Source: an uncultured Prevotellaceae bacterium
Lineage (GTDB): Bacteria; Bacteroidota; Bacteroidia; Bacteroidales; Bacteroidaceae
Assembly: GCA_902790625.1 (NCBI GenBank)
Contig: CADASP010000013.1
Coordinates: 1 to 64,000 of the forward strand
DNA length: 64,000 bases
Reading direction: 5' to 3'
Shown here: positions 1-8,976 of the stretch, piece after piece
Layout: the number at the start of each line of letters is the position of its first letter
Numbering within the stretch: the first letter of the stretch is position 1
The notes under the pieces: model-generated
What the model was told of the DNA's origin: nothing
Database searches by the model: none
What the model saw: only the letters and a program-made list of their open reading frames with translations
Made by a program: the position numbers and the translations under genes

Positions 1-1
1 C

Positions 2-3000
2 CAGTCGTGGGACCCCTATAGGGACTGGAACAACGAGGCACTGACCGTGATCTTCGACAGCGAGGGCACCGAGCACTGGTTCATGCAGTACAGCCCCCAA
101 CAGGCTGGTATCGCCAGCTACGACGGCTACTTCTGGAACATCTGCCATCGCCGTGTGGAGCGTCCCGAAGTGCCTGCAAAAACCAAGGAGATGGCTTACC
201 ATCTGGCCAACACCGTGAGGAACGACATCATCATCCCCATGTCGCCCAGCATCGAGGCCACCAGCGAGGCCATCACCGTCGAGGCGTGGGTGCGCTTCGA
301 CGCGCCTGGCGGTCTCTTCAGCTTTGCCAGTTTGAACAATAATAGTGCCAGCCTTGGCGGTTCAAACGGGTTTGATGGCTGGTACTTGGAGTTCTACTAC
401 ATGGCGGGTGGTGCCACCCCCGGAGGATATTCTTTCAACGGCTGCGTACACCCCGAAAAGTCCAATGGCGCCAGTCTGTTCACGCCATGGACGTATCTCA
501 TCCGCGAATTGGGACAGTGGCACCACGTGGCCATGACCTACGACTCCAACGTCGCGGAGAACAACGTACACTTCTACATCGACGGCCTGCCCTACAACAC
601 GCGTACCGAGCACGGCAAGATTCTGATGGGCAACAACCCCATCCTCATCGGACGCTCGGGAACACAAAATGATGGCGACGTACTCATCGACAACTTCGCC
701 ATCTACAGCCGCGCGCTGACGCTCGATGAGATTCACCGCCACATCTACGGCAAGCCCGACGCCTCGGACAAGGACTGCCGCCTGCTGCTCACCTTCGACG
801 GCACGCTGCGCGACCAGAGCCAGTACCAAAACGACCCCGTGCCACTGATGGATGCGCCCCTCGTGGAGCACAACGGCATCAACCTGCCCAAGGCCGATTT
901 CACCCTGACCAAGGACACCAAGGGCACCACCGTCTATGTGAACGATGCCACCCCCGACGGCGAGGTCTACTGGTGGTTCAAGCCCAGCCCCACGACGCTC
1001 GGTGCCTACGACGAGAGCTGGAAGAAGCACGAGAGCGTGAACTACAACGGCCACAGCGGCAACTACACCTTCTGGATGGTGGCCAAGGGCAACGGCAAAG
1101 AGACCAACGCCTTCGCACCAGTGTCGAAACAGTTCAGTATCAGCGGACTGAGTAAGGTGTTCCCCAATGTGGCAAGCCAAGTGCCCGGCGTCAGGGTGCG
1201 CATTCAAGGAGGTTACAAGCTGAACAGCAGCACCAAGCCCCACGTGACGCTAAAGCAGGGCGACACCGAGATTGCTGGTACATGGGACATGCCCAATGGC
1301 TATAACTCAGACAAGATATCCTCTTTCGATGATCTGGCATCTGCCGTCTTCAATCTTGCGACGGCCCCCTTGGGCAAGTACGATGTCATCGTAGGCACCG
1401 ACACCCTGTATCAAGCCCTGACAGTTGAGAAAAGTGAAGAGCCAGACGTATGGATGAGCATGAGCAGCCGTTTCTTGAAACTTTGGAACCGCTACGAGAC
1501 CTATACGATTAACTATGGCAATAGAGCCAATACCGCTGCCTACAATGTGCCAATGTTTCTCATTGTCCCCGATCGTCATGGCCAAATCGACCTGGTATTT
1601 GATTTCGACTTCTACCTCTGCGACCCCGAACTCAGTGAGAGCGCGCAGCAACTTGCACAGCAGTTAGGCGAATACCTAATGGCCTATGATGAAAAGACAC
1701 AGGACAGCATCCGCGTCTATTCATTCATGATACCCTATATTGGTCCTAACAGCACTGAACAGCGCACTTTCCGTATGCGAACGAAACAAGGGTCTTCCAT
1801 GGACTACGACCCAATAACGATAGGCTTCTGGCTGGAACAGCCTTGGGGACCTTACGACCCCGATGCTGCAACGACTCGTGCTGCCTACACTTTAGAACAG
1901 GGCGAATGTTTCGCCATGGAGTGGGGAAAGGTTGTTTTTGAGACAGCCATCAGTTTCATCCCCGGGGCTTCCTGCCTCTGGAGCATTGGCAAGGCTGGCT
2001 ATAGCACCGCATCGGGGCTGGATGGCAAATGGAGCACGCTCTTCACCAATGTGATTGATGTAGGCTTCAACTGTGCCGAGGAACTCATCCCCGGTGCACA
2101 TGCCGCTCAGGCAGCTTGGAAGTTGGCGAGCTCGGCATACAGTCTCTATAGCAACTACCAGAACTTTAAAGGCATGAGCGACTGTCTGAACGGAAATCCC
2201 AAATCTCACATGACGCGCGGAGTTGGAAGCCTCGACCCCAACGAGATGACCGGCCCGTGGGGACCTGACGACGACAAGCATTTCATCCAGCCCATCCAAC
2301 AGATGCCCTACATGATTACCTTCGAAAACAAATCGACGGCATCGGCACCTGCCAACGAGGTCTTCGTCACCGACACGCTCGACCTGACGAAGCTCGATGC
2401 CGAGACCTTCTCGTTTGGCAGTTTTGGTTGGGCCGACACCACCTTCGTCGTGGGCGGCATCCACACGCAGGAGTTCACGCGCGATGTTAATTATAAGGTG
2501 AACGGCCACGACATCGTGGTGCGCGTCAGCGCACAGTTCAACCCTGCAACGGGCGTCGCCAACTGGAGTTTCGCATCGCTTGAGACGAACGGTAATGAGC
2601 TTGACGACGTGATGAACGGCTTCCTGCTGCCCAACGACCAGAACAGGCGCGGCGAGGGCTTCGTCAGCTTTATCATCGACCACAAACCCAACCCCGTGGG
2701 TGGCTCCACCATCAGCAACAAGGCCACTATTATCTTCGATGCCAACGAGCCTATCGTGACCAATACCTACACGAACACCTTCGACACCGACTACCCGACA
2801 TCGAAGGTTGTCAAGGCTGAGGAACCGTCGGAGGGTAAACTCACCGTCACCGTCAGCGGCAGCGACCAGACCAGCGGCATCGGCCACTACACCGTCTTCG
2901 CCCAGAAGAACGGCGGCGAGTGGGAAGCCGTGGCAATTATTACCGACGGCACCACCTGCACCATCGACGTCGAGACGGGCACGAAGTACGGCCTCTGTGC

Positions 3001-3709
3001 CATCGCCACCGACCGTGTGGGCTTGAACGAACCGAAGAACTATAAGGTTGAGGCCGAACTGACCACCAGCGGCACCGCTCCTGTCATGGCAACTTACGAC
3101 CTCCGTGTGGCCGAGGCCGGTTATGCCACCTTCTACGACTCCAAGGTCGACTACCAGCTACCCGCCGGTCTGAAGGCCAGCACCGTCAGCGGCATCAGCG
3201 GCGACCGCCTCACCTACCAGCCGCTCAGCAGCAGCATCGTGCCGAAGGGCACTGCCGTTCTCATTGAGGCCAGCGAGAAGAAGGCCGCCACCTACACGCT
3301 CACCGGCGTGGCTGACGGTTCCGCCGCCAGCACCGTAGGCACCAACCTGCTCCACGGCAGCGACGACTCAGCCCTCACCGGTCAGGATGTCTCAACGCCC
3401 GACGACTACCTCTACTACAAGCTGGCCTACGGCCCTGCCGGCACATCGCTGGCCACGCAGTTTGGCTGGTTCTGGGGCGGTCCCGATGGCATGAACTTCA
3501 ACATCAACGGCCACCGGGCCTGGCTGGCTGTGCCGAAGACAGCCGGCGCCCGCGGCTACCTCATCGACGGTGAAGCCGCCACCATCGACTATGTTGGAAC
3601 TGAACAGCCCGCCAACCGACTGTACATCGACCTGCAGGGCCGAAGGGTGACACAACCCACACAGCCCGGCATCTACTTCCAGGACGGCCGCAAGGTAGTA
3701 ATCAAGTAA
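2..3709 (+). CDS. Large exported LamG/Ig-like surface protein, 5' end outside window
   Basis: The frame is open from base 2 without a start, so the true N-terminus and signal peptide lie upstream; the in-frame GTG at 47 is internal. About residues 45-235 (counted from 47) resemble a laminin-G/concanavalin-like fold (VEAWVRFDAPGG, WHHVAMTYDS, IYSRALTLDEI), which usually binds glycans. Ig-like segments follow, then a region around residue 728 with SLDPNEMTGPWG and a beta-sandwich (FENKSTASAPANEVFVTDTLD), a layout common in large Bacteroidales surface proteins. The last ~30 residues (LYIDLQGRRV...GIYFQDGRKVVIK) look like a Prevotella-type C-terminal sorting tail. Inference: cell-surface or secreted protein exported by the type IX system whose sprA lies at 32.8 kb. 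The exact substrate or ligand is not visible. Confidence 0.8.
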   Translation, partial: QSWDPYRDWNNEALTVIFDSEGTEHWFMQYSPQQAGIASYDGYFWNICHRRVERPEVPAKTKEMAYHLANTVRNDIIIPMSPSIEATSEAITVEAWVRFDAPGGLFSFASLNNNSASLGGSNGFDGWYLEFYYMAGGATPGGYSFNGCVHPEKSNGASLFTPWTYLIRELGQWHHVAMTYDSNVAENNVHFYIDGLPYNTRTEHGKILMGNNPILIGRSGTQNDGDVLIDNFAIYSRALTLDEIHRHIYGKPDASDKDCRLLLTFDGTLRDQSQYQNDPVPLMDAPLVEHNGINLPKADFTLTKDTKGTTVYVNDATPDGEVYWWFKPSPTTLGAYDESWKKHESVNYNGHSGNYTFWMVAKGNGKETNAFAPVSKQFSISGLSKVFPNVASQVPGVRVRIQGGYKLNSSTKPHVTLKQGDTEIAGTWDMPNGYNSDKISSFDDLASAVFNLATAPLGKYDVIVGTDTLYQALTVEKSEEPDVWMSMSSRFLKLWNRYETYTINYGNRANTAAYNVPMFLIVPDRHGQIDLVFDFDFYLCDPELSESAQQLAQQLGEYLMAYDEKTQDSIRVYSFMIPYIGPNSTEQRTFRMRTKQGSSMDYDPITIGFWLEQPWGPYDPDAATTRAAYTLEQGECFAMEWGKVVFETAISFIPGASCLWSIGKAGYSTASGLDGKWSTLFTNVIDVGFNCAEELIPGAHAAQAAWKLASSAYSLYSNYQNFKGMSDCLNGNPKSHMTRGVGSLDPNEMTGPWGPDDDKHFIQPIQQMPYMITFENKSTASAPANEVFVTDTLDLTKLDAETFSFGSFGWADTTFVVGGIHTQEFTRDVNYKVNGHDIVVRVSAQFNPATGVANWSFASLETNGNELDDVMNGFLLPNDQNRRGEGFVSFIIDHKPNPVGGSTISNKATIIFDANEPIVTNTYTNTFDTDYPTSKVVKAEEPSEGKLTVTVSGSDQTSGIGHYTVFAQKNGGEWEAVAIITDGTTCTIDVETGTKYGLCAIATDRVGLNEPKNYKVEAELTTSGTAPVMATYDLRVAEAGYATFYDSKVDYQLPAGLKASTVSGISGDRLTYQPLSSSIVPKGTAVLIEASEKKAATYTLTGVADGSAASTVGTNLLHGSDDSALTGQDVSTPDDYLYYKLAYGPAGTSLATQFGWFWGGPDGMNFNINGHRAWLAVPKTAGARGYLIDGEAATIDYVGTEQPANRLYIDLQGRRVTQPTQPGIYFQDGRKVVIK

Positions 3710-3743
3710 TTATTCTCCATCATTCAAATTTAGTTCAAGCAAT

Positions 3744-4202
3744 ATGAAGACGATAAAGATGCTTTCCATAGCGTTCACAGTATGCCTGACCCTGCTGGCG
3801 TGCGGCGGTAGCGACGACGACCCAACACCCACGCCGCCCCCCACACCCCCTACGCCCACTGCCAAGGGCAAGCACATGACAAAGATTTGCAACATGCCCG
3901 CCGACGCCTCAGAGCAGCAGGTGGAGCTGACAGGCCTGACATCACAGGCCACGCACAAGGGCGGTGTAGCCAAATGGCTCACCACGACACTGAGCACCTA
4001 CACTGGTGGCACGCCCCAGGTGGTGGTGGCCTGCAGGCAGAACTTAGAGGTTGATGCCCGCCAGATAGATGTCACCTTCGTTGCCGCCAACGACACGCTG
4101 GTGCTCACCGTGCGCCAAGCTGCCTACACCGGCGGTGGCACTGACGTGGACAATCCCAACGAAACGTACACCGACCAGCCGGCCTATTCGCGCGAGTATT
4201 GA
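3744..4202 (+). CDS. Small lipoprotein with Pro/Thr linker and BACON-like domain
   Basis: A 152-residue protein with a lipoprotein signal peptide ending in LLACG (Cys at about residue 20) followed by GSDDD, an acidic stretch typical of surface-exposed Bacteroidetes lipoproteins. A Pro/Thr-rich linker (PTPTPPPTPPTPT) leads to a roughly 100-residue beta-rich region with ARQIDVTFVAANDTLVLTVRQ, which resembles a BACON/Ig-like carbohydrate-associated domain. It starts 34 bp after the LamG gene and probably shares its transcript. Function unknown; a surface-anchored partner of the upstream protein is a guess. Confidence 0.7.
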   Translation: MKTIKMLSIAFTVCLTLLACGGSDDDPTPTPPPTPPTPTAKGKHMTKICNMPADASEQQVELTGLTSQATHKGGVAKWLTTTLSTYTGGTPQVVVACRQNLEVDARQIDVTFVAANDTLVLTVRQAAYTGGGTDVDNPNETYTDQPAYSREY

Positions 4203-4242
4203 CATCCTTTCGACGGAAAACTGAAAAAATGGGCGTTGGCGG

Positions 4243-4274
4243 TTTGGCTATTCGCCCACTTTTCCTTAACTTTG
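4243..4274 (+). promoter_or_regulatory. Bacteroidetes-type promoter for the propeller/AraC gene
   Basis: TTTG at 4243-4246 and TAACTTTG at 4267-4274, separated by 20 bases, match the Bacteroidetes housekeeping promoter. It lies 38 bases before the ATG at 4313. Confidence 0.6.
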
Positions 4275-4312
4275 CACCACTTTGACAGCCTACAAGGCTG
4301 CCCCCTTGTGCG

Positions 4313-5995
4313 ATGACGATAGAGAAACGATTGTTGCTTTACATGCTGTTTGCCGCGCTGCAAGCCAGCGCTGCTATCGACCATTCATGCCCCGAAGTGC
4401 GCATTGTGCCCGAGCGTCTGCCCAGCATGAACGTGCCGCGCAGCGGGCACAACATCTTCTATGCCGACGGCGAGCTGACGGCAGCGGGTGGCCACACCAC
4501 CAACTTCGTGCCAACGCCCACCGCCGAGTACTACGCCGACGGCGAGTGGCACCTGATGGATATGGCCTACAGTCACGACAATGGCTTTGCCGTAGTCCTG
4601 CGCTCGGATGAGGTCGTCTTAGGCGGTGGGCACGCCGAGCCGTTAGGCATCGGGCAGACCTTCATGGTGGAGCGCTACCAGCCGTCGACGCACACGTTTG
4701 AGGGCTTTGGCTGCTTAGACCGTCGGCGCGTGCTGGCTGCTGCCACCCTGCTGGCCGACGGGCGCATCATTATCAGCGGCAATCACTATGCCGACGATGC
4801 CATAGGCTGCTTCGACGGGCAAAGCCAGGTGCAGCATCTGCGTAGTGTAAGGCAGGGGCGCAGCAATCCCTACGTACTGCGCATAGGCGGCGACGAGGCG
4901 TTCATCCTGGGCGGCAATGACGAGCGCGACCGCCACCTGGACACCATCTATGTAGACCGTCTGAAGGGCGATGCCGTGCGTGTGCCGCTGTTAGAGCAGT
5001 GGCGACCGGTCTACACCGACCAGCCGTTCAGCAGTGATGCCTGCCGCATAGGCCACGACACTTATCTCTTGACGGCTACCGACAAGACAGGTCAACTGGC
5101 AGTCTTCAAGGTGGGCAACCAGCAGGGGGAACCTGTCATCTCGCTGCTGCCAACGGCCACCCCGATACCGATGCGGAGCCAGTGGGGAACGATTGCCTAC
5201 AAAGGCCCGGTCGTGGTCGACAGCGTGCGCCAGCGGGGCTACATCATAGGCGTCGACAGTCTGTACCACCGCCAGTATGTACTGGCCATCGACTATGGTC
5301 GGCAACCAGCAGGACTGACGCTCTGCTATACCGACCCGATGGAGCACGCTGCCATCACCATACCCGTCGTCACGCCCGATGGTGACTTGCTGATGGTGGG
5401 CGGCATCCCCGGCGACAACTACAAGCCGCTGGCCGACGTGTGGCTCTACCACTTCACCACCGAGCCAGCTGCCGCTGCCCTCACGTCGCAGCAAGTGTGG
5501 CTGTGGACTGTCGGCATTGTTGTGCTCTTTGCCCTGCTCATCTACATCTATATTCGCCTACGCAGCAGCCGGGTGGTGGCTCCGCAGACAGAGCAGCCAC
5601 CGGCTGCTGCCCAGGCTGGCGCTGCTCAGGCCAACATTCCACTGATAGACACGAAAGCTGCGGAACTGATGGAGCGCATCAGTCAGCTCATGGGCCAGGA
5701 GCAGCTCTACCTGCGCAGCGACCTGAAGGTGCAGGACGTGGCGGTGGCCCTACAGACAAACAGCAGCTACGTCAGCGAGTGCATCAACAGCCTCCGTGGC
5801 CAGTCGTTCTCGCTGTTTGTCAATACATACCGTGTGCGCCATGCCCAGGAGCTGCTGCGCCAGAACCCCAGTATGAAGACTGCCATTGTCGCGATGTCGT
5901 CGGGCTTCACCACCGAGGCCTCCTTCTTCCGCAACTTCAAGGCCGTCACGGGCATGACCCCGCGTGAGTGGCTTACCAAGCCGCAGCAGACTTAA
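4313..5995 (+). CDS. Membrane-spanning regulator: periplasmic beta-propeller + TM + AraC HTH
   Basis: A 560-residue protein with an N-terminal signal/anchor. Residues about 30-380 contain repeated Gly-rich kelch/galactose-oxidase-like blades (RSGHNIFYADGELTAAGGH, LLADGRIIISGN, RIGGDEAFILGGNDE, TPDGDLLMVGG). One strong transmembrane helix follows at about 395-416 (VWLWTVGIVVLFALLIYIYI). The last ~105 residues are an AraC-type double helix-turn-helix (DVAVALQTNSSYVSECINS; SGFTTEASFFRNFKAVTGMTPREW). The architecture implies a one-component transducer: a periplasmic sensor coupled through the membrane to a cytosolic DNA-binding domain, with no kinase or receiver visible. It has its own promoter and sits beside surface-protein genes, which may be targets. 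The signal sensed is unknown. Confidence 0.8.
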   Translation: MTIEKRLLLYMLFAALQASAAIDHSCPEVRIVPERLPSMNVPRSGHNIFYADGELTAAGGHTTNFVPTPTAEYYADGEWHLMDMAYSHDNGFAVVLRSDEVVLGGGHAEPLGIGQTFMVERYQPSTHTFEGFGCLDRRRVLAAATLLADGRIIISGNHYADDAIGCFDGQSQVQHLRSVRQGRSNPYVLRIGGDEAFILGGNDERDRHLDTIYVDRLKGDAVRVPLLEQWRPVYTDQPFSSDACRIGHDTYLLTATDKTGQLAVFKVGNQQGEPVISLLPTATPIPMRSQWGTIAYKGPVVVDSVRQRGYIIGVDSLYHRQYVLAIDYGRQPAGLTLCYTDPMEHAAITIPVVTPDGDLLMVGGIPGDNYKPLADVWLYHFTTEPAAAALTSQQVWLWTVGIVVLFALLIYIYIRLRSSRVVAPQTEQPPAAAQAGAAQANIPLIDTKAAELMERISQLMGQEQLYLRSDLKVQDVAVALQTNSSYVSECINSLRGQSFSLFVNTYRVRHAQELLRQNPSMKTAIVAMSSGFTTEASFFRNFKAVTGMTPREWLTKPQQT

Positions 5996-6032
5996 AAATG
6001 GTTAAATCTTTGCAGGTCTTATAAGCGTAGCA

Positions 6033-6063
6033 TTGTGTATGTCGGGGGAAATGCGTACCTTTG
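6033..6063 (+). promoter_or_regulatory. Promoter of rpsJ
   Basis: TTG at 6033-6035 and TACCTTTG at 6056-6063 with 20 bases between, followed by the usual CAG. This leaves a leader of about 90 nt before rpsJ. Confidence 0.65.
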
Positions 6064-6088
6064 CAGCCCAAAAAGAACGGAACGAGGT

Positions 6089-6121
6089 CTGCCCGCTGAG
6101 CAAATGACTCTTTAGCGGCAG
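6089..6121 (+). promoter_or_regulatory. Possible leader hairpin upstream of rpsJ
   Basis: CTGC-c-CGCT at 6089-6097 can pair with AGCG-GCAG at 6114-6121, with one bulged C and an AU-rich loop, inside the rpsJ 5' leader. It could be an autoregulatory ribosomal-protein leader. The stem is short, so this is tentative. Confidence 0.3.
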
Positions 6122-6157
6122 CCAAAACAGTCATTATTTAATCAACAAATCAAAACA

Positions 6158-6463
6158 ATGAGTCAAAAAATTCGTATCAAGCTGAAGAGCTACGACCACA
6201 AATTGGTCGACAAGTCAGCAGAGAAAATCGTGAAGGCCGTGAAGGCTACGGGTGCAACCATCAGTGGGCCCATCCCCCTTCCCACCCACAAGCGTATCTA
6301 CACCGTCAACCGCTCTACCTTCGTCAACAAGAAGGCCCGCGAGCAGTTCCAGCTGAGCGACTACAAGCGCCTCATCGACATCTACAGCTCGACCGCCAAG
6401 ACCGTCGACGCCCTGATGAAGCTCGAACTCCCCAGCGGCGTGGAAGTGGAAATCAAGGTATAG
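6158..6463 (+). CDS. rpsJ: 30S ribosomal protein S10
   Basis: A 101-residue protein with the full S10 pattern: [46 protein letters not shown] and a C-terminal [14 protein letters not shown]10 is part of the 30S head and is also known as NusE, the partner of NusB in antitermination. Its length is normal. It has its own promoter and a strong terminator (6506-6541). It is not followed by rplC: the usual S10-operon neighbours are absent on both sides, so it is either relocated or a second copy. Confidence 0.95.
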   Translation: MSQKIRIKLKSYDHKLVDKSAEKIVKAVKATGATISGPIPLPTHKRIYTVNRSTFVNKKAREQFQLSDYKRLIDIYSSTAKTVDALMKLELPSGVEVEIKV

Positions 6464-6505
6464 TAGCGGCGGCTGGCGCAGCCAGACATTGATACAACAG
6501 CAATC

Positions 6506-6541
6506 TGCGGAGCCATGCACCCATCGGGGCATGGCTCCGCA
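6506..6541 (+). terminator. rpsJ: Rho-independent-like terminator after rpsJ
   Basis: A perfect 13-bp stem (TGCGGAGCCATGC at 6506-6518 with its complement at 6529-6541) and a 10-nt loop, followed by a moderately T-rich run. Confidence 0.7.
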
Positions 6542-6777
6542 ATTGCTTTCTCTCATATCATTAGGCAATGATATAGCAGTTGACCTATTTATGCGCAGCC
6601 GCTCCCCTCTTGAACCCTGCCCTTACGGGGAGGGGAAGGGCTCCGCTTTGTTTTTGGGTGGCTGTGGATTTTTTCCAGTGGACTCATCAATTAAGCTTTG
6701 GAAACACCGCAACAAAATTGAGTCAACAAGCGCCAAAAACCGGAACTTCGAATAAAAAGAAAGGCCCATCGTTTACG

Positions 6778-6842
6778 AAAATTTGGAGCGCTCCAAATTT
6801 TTTTTGGCGTTGACTTTTGAAAATTTGGAGCGCTCCAAATTT
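6778..6842 (+). repeat. Dispersed double-palindrome element, copy A
   Basis: Two perfect palindromes centred on TTTGGAGCGCTCCAAA (24 bp at 6778-6801, 22 bp at 6821-6842) flank TTGGCGTTGACTTTT (6804-6818); GCATGC-like sequence follows. The same arrangement recurs at 14368-14457 and, inverted, at 42511-42602. Confidence 0.85.
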
Positions 6843-6994
6843 CCGTGGGGCATGCGTTTCCGTCCGTTTTCAATCGTACGACCGCCACCGCCGTAGGGAC
6901 CGACCTTTGGCTGTCCACATTTGTAGAAATCGCTTTTTCGACCAGCCCGCAGACGCAAGAAATTGTAGTTGGAGTATAAAAATAGCACGTTCTT

Positions 6995-7027
6995 TTGTGA
7001 TTATGTATAAAAAATTTCGTAACTTTG
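6995..7027 (+). promoter_or_regulatory. Promoter for the exported protein at 7065
   Basis: TTG at 6995-6997, 22 bases, then TAACTTTG at 7020-7027, 37 bases before the ATG. Confidence 0.6.
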
Positions 7028-7064
7028 CAGCCAAATTGTTACGAAATCCTCTAAAAACATAACT

Positions 7065-8240
7065 ATGAAGAAAGTATTACTAACATTAATGGCGGCACTC
7101 GCCTTCTGCTACTCTTCAGCCCAGTTGCATTGGGAAGTTCCTCCTTATTTTTCTCAGTCTAACCAGCTTGTCGCCTTCGTCCAGATAGACGGCGAATATT
7201 GTACCTCAACCAACTTGGAAGTTGGAGCCTTTGATAAAGCTGGATATTGTAGGGGAGCTGCGCTCTTGGCTGATAATCAAGGATACGAGTACCCCATTTT
7301 GACAATGTACATCCATTACGACGTTCCCGATGAACCGATTACCTTTAAGTTGTGGAACCACGAGAATGATGGAGAAGTTGAAGCCGACTTTAGCAGCAGT
7401 ATTGAAATCTTCACAGGAGAAACGCATGTAGAACTTTACAGAGATGTAACAAGCGCTGTCATCCTGAGCTTCACCAGACCTCTCATTCTACCGAACGACA
7501 GTGAGGAGAACAGCCAGAACATTACTGAGGGCGATTATTACCCCAATGTCAAGCTCGAGGGGCGCACACTCTATAAGAACGGAAATTGGAACACGCTGTG
7601 CCTGCCCTTCGACGTAACGATTGAGAACAGCCCATTAGCAGGAGCTGATGCGCGCACACTGACTGAGGCCAGCATCACGGAAGGAGAAGGAGGCCTGACG
7701 CTCAACCTCGATTTTTACGAAAACGAAGACGACCCCATCACAACGCTCAACGCTGGCGTGCCCTACATCATCAGATGGTTGGAGACAGAGGGAACAATTG
7801 AAAATCCCACGTTCTCTAACGTGACCATCTCTCAAGTGAAACCCATCAACTATGACAACGAGGCACAGGGCGCCAGGCGCGTCCGCTTCATCGGCACCTA
7901 CGACGCCATGACCATCGGCGGGGAGGACAAGAGCATCCTCTTCTTGGGTGTCAATGATGACAACGAGAGCACGCTCTATTATCCCAATGGCGGAGATGTC
8001 ACCTTCATCGGTGCCTTCCGCGCCTATTTTAAGATTGGCGACAACGACCAGGTGCGCATCCTCACGGCATTCAACCTCGACTTTGGCGGCGACAAGACGG
8101 GCATCCTCAACATTGAAGGTTCAAAGCAAAGCGCCCAGCACGGCGCATGGCACTCGCTCGAAGGCGTGAAGCAGCAGGGCAAGCCCGCAAGGAAGGGCCT
8201 GTATATCCATGAAGGCCGCAAGGTGGTGATTAGCCGCTAA
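7065..8240 (+). CDS. Exported protein with Prevotella-type C-terminal tail
   Basis: A 391-residue protein. Residues 1-19 (MKKVLLTLMAALAFCYSSA) form a clear signal peptide. The N-terminal ~100 residues (SNQLVAFVQIDGEYC, LEVGAFDKAGYCRGAALL, TFKLWNH) resemble beta-sandwich repeats of exported Bacteroidetes proteins. The middle (YKNGNWNTLCLPFDVTI, NAGVPYIIRW) is a module often seen in Prevotella surface proteins. The C-terminus GLYIHEGRKVVISR matches the tails of the proteins ending at 3709 and 61003, suggesting type IX sorting. It is a single gene with its own promoter. No enzymatic motif is visible. Confidence 0.75.
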   Translation: MKKVLLTLMAALAFCYSSAQLHWEVPPYFSQSNQLVAFVQIDGEYCTSTNLEVGAFDKAGYCRGAALLADNQGYEYPILTMYIHYDVPDEPITFKLWNHENDGEVEADFSSSIEIFTGETHVELYRDVTSAVILSFTRPLILPNDSEENSQNITEGDYYPNVKLEGRTLYKNGNWNTLCLPFDVTIENSPLAGADARTLTEASITEGEGGLTLNLDFYENEDDPITTLNAGVPYIIRWLETEGTIENPTFSNVTISQVKPINYDNEAQGARRVRFIGTYDAMTIGGEDKSILFLGVNDDNESTLYYPNGGDVTFIGAFRAYFKIGDNDQVRILTAFNLDFGGDKTGILNIEGSKQSAQHGAWHSLEGVKQQGKPARKGLYIHEGRKVVISR

Positions 8241-8598
8241 ACTTGCCACAAAGGCCCTGAAAGGTCTATTATTCACTTAAATGCGGATAATCATTTTTCA
8301 TAATTGTACTCACGCTCGATCTGATTAATCCGACCGAACGGTTTGAATGGTTAATTTCTGCTTAAGCCAGGAGAATAATTGTGAAGGGATGTAAAATGAA
8401 AATTTTTGATTTTTTACAAAATAAAATTTCATTCTGGAACGGAGGATGCACACTTTCGGCGGTTTGTGCAGGGTTGAGGGGCGAGGGGAAAAGGGCTTTT
8501 AAGGCGAATTTTGCACAGCCAGGGCGGTTTTGTGCAGTATTTTAGACGGATTTTGGGCCGATTTTCGTTTCCGCAAGCACGCCCTATCAGAAAACGGC

Positions 8599-8629
8599 AA
8601 CGCCAAATTTTTTTCGGCGTTGACTTTTT
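8599..8629 (+). repeat. Partial dispersed element, copy B
   Basis: AACGCCAAA, a T-run, then GGCGTTGACTTTTT: the spacer motif in both orientations makes a short inverted repeat. The GGAGCGCTCC palindromes are missing. Confidence 0.6.
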
Positions 8630-8876
8630 CGAGCCACCGAAGGAGTCTTTGCGGTATATTGAGACTAACCATTTGAAAGCCAGTTATTTGGCAAACCCTC
8701 TCAAAACTCGCGTATTTTCGGCCAAAAGTTTTCTCGTGGAAAATTTTCGAAATATGAGGGTCTTTAGCCGTTTTTGGGAGGCATCCATTTTAATATATTT
8801 TAATTATCGGGATGGTCTCGCCAGTGTAATGATAAAAAATAAAAAATGTGCAAGAATATGCGAACCGAAAAACGAA

Positions 8877-8914
8877 GCGCAGCCCTTCCCCTCATTGCTG
8901 GGGAAGGGCTGCGC
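8877..8914 (-). terminator. nagB: Terminator downstream of nagB
   Basis: A perfect 15-bp stem (GCGCAGCCCTTCCCC at 8877-8891 against 8900-8914) with an 8-nt loop. On the minus strand a short T-run follows, placing it 60 bp after the nagB stop. Confidence 0.75.
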
Positions 8915-8976
8915 CGTTTATAAATCACAAATAAATGAAAATCGATGGTGGCCAGATGGTGTCGCCATCAGAAAGG

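Larger units (their letters stand above)
6464..7064. other. 601-bp intergenic region with terminator, dispersed repeat and promoter
   Basis: Holds the rpsJ terminator (6506-6541), a GC-rich inverted segment around 6613-6645, a full copy of the TTGGCGTTGACTTTT palindromic element (6778-6842) and the promoter of the next gene (6995-7027). The short open frames here translate the palindromes (KIWSAPNF in each orientation) and do not look like genes. Confidence 0.6.
8241..8976. other. 736-bp intergenic region between convergent genes
   Basis: AT-rich at first, then a partial copy of the TTGGCGTTGACTTTT element (8599-8629) and the nagB terminator (8877-8914). An open frame from 8511 runs through the repeat, the terminator and the 3' end of nagB; its composition argues against a gene. 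Confidence 0.5.

Noticed and set aside
6691..6988. Small frames containing KIWSAPNF
   Set aside because: This peptide is the translation of the GGAGCGCTCC palindrome in either direction; no start context or conserved residues outside it.
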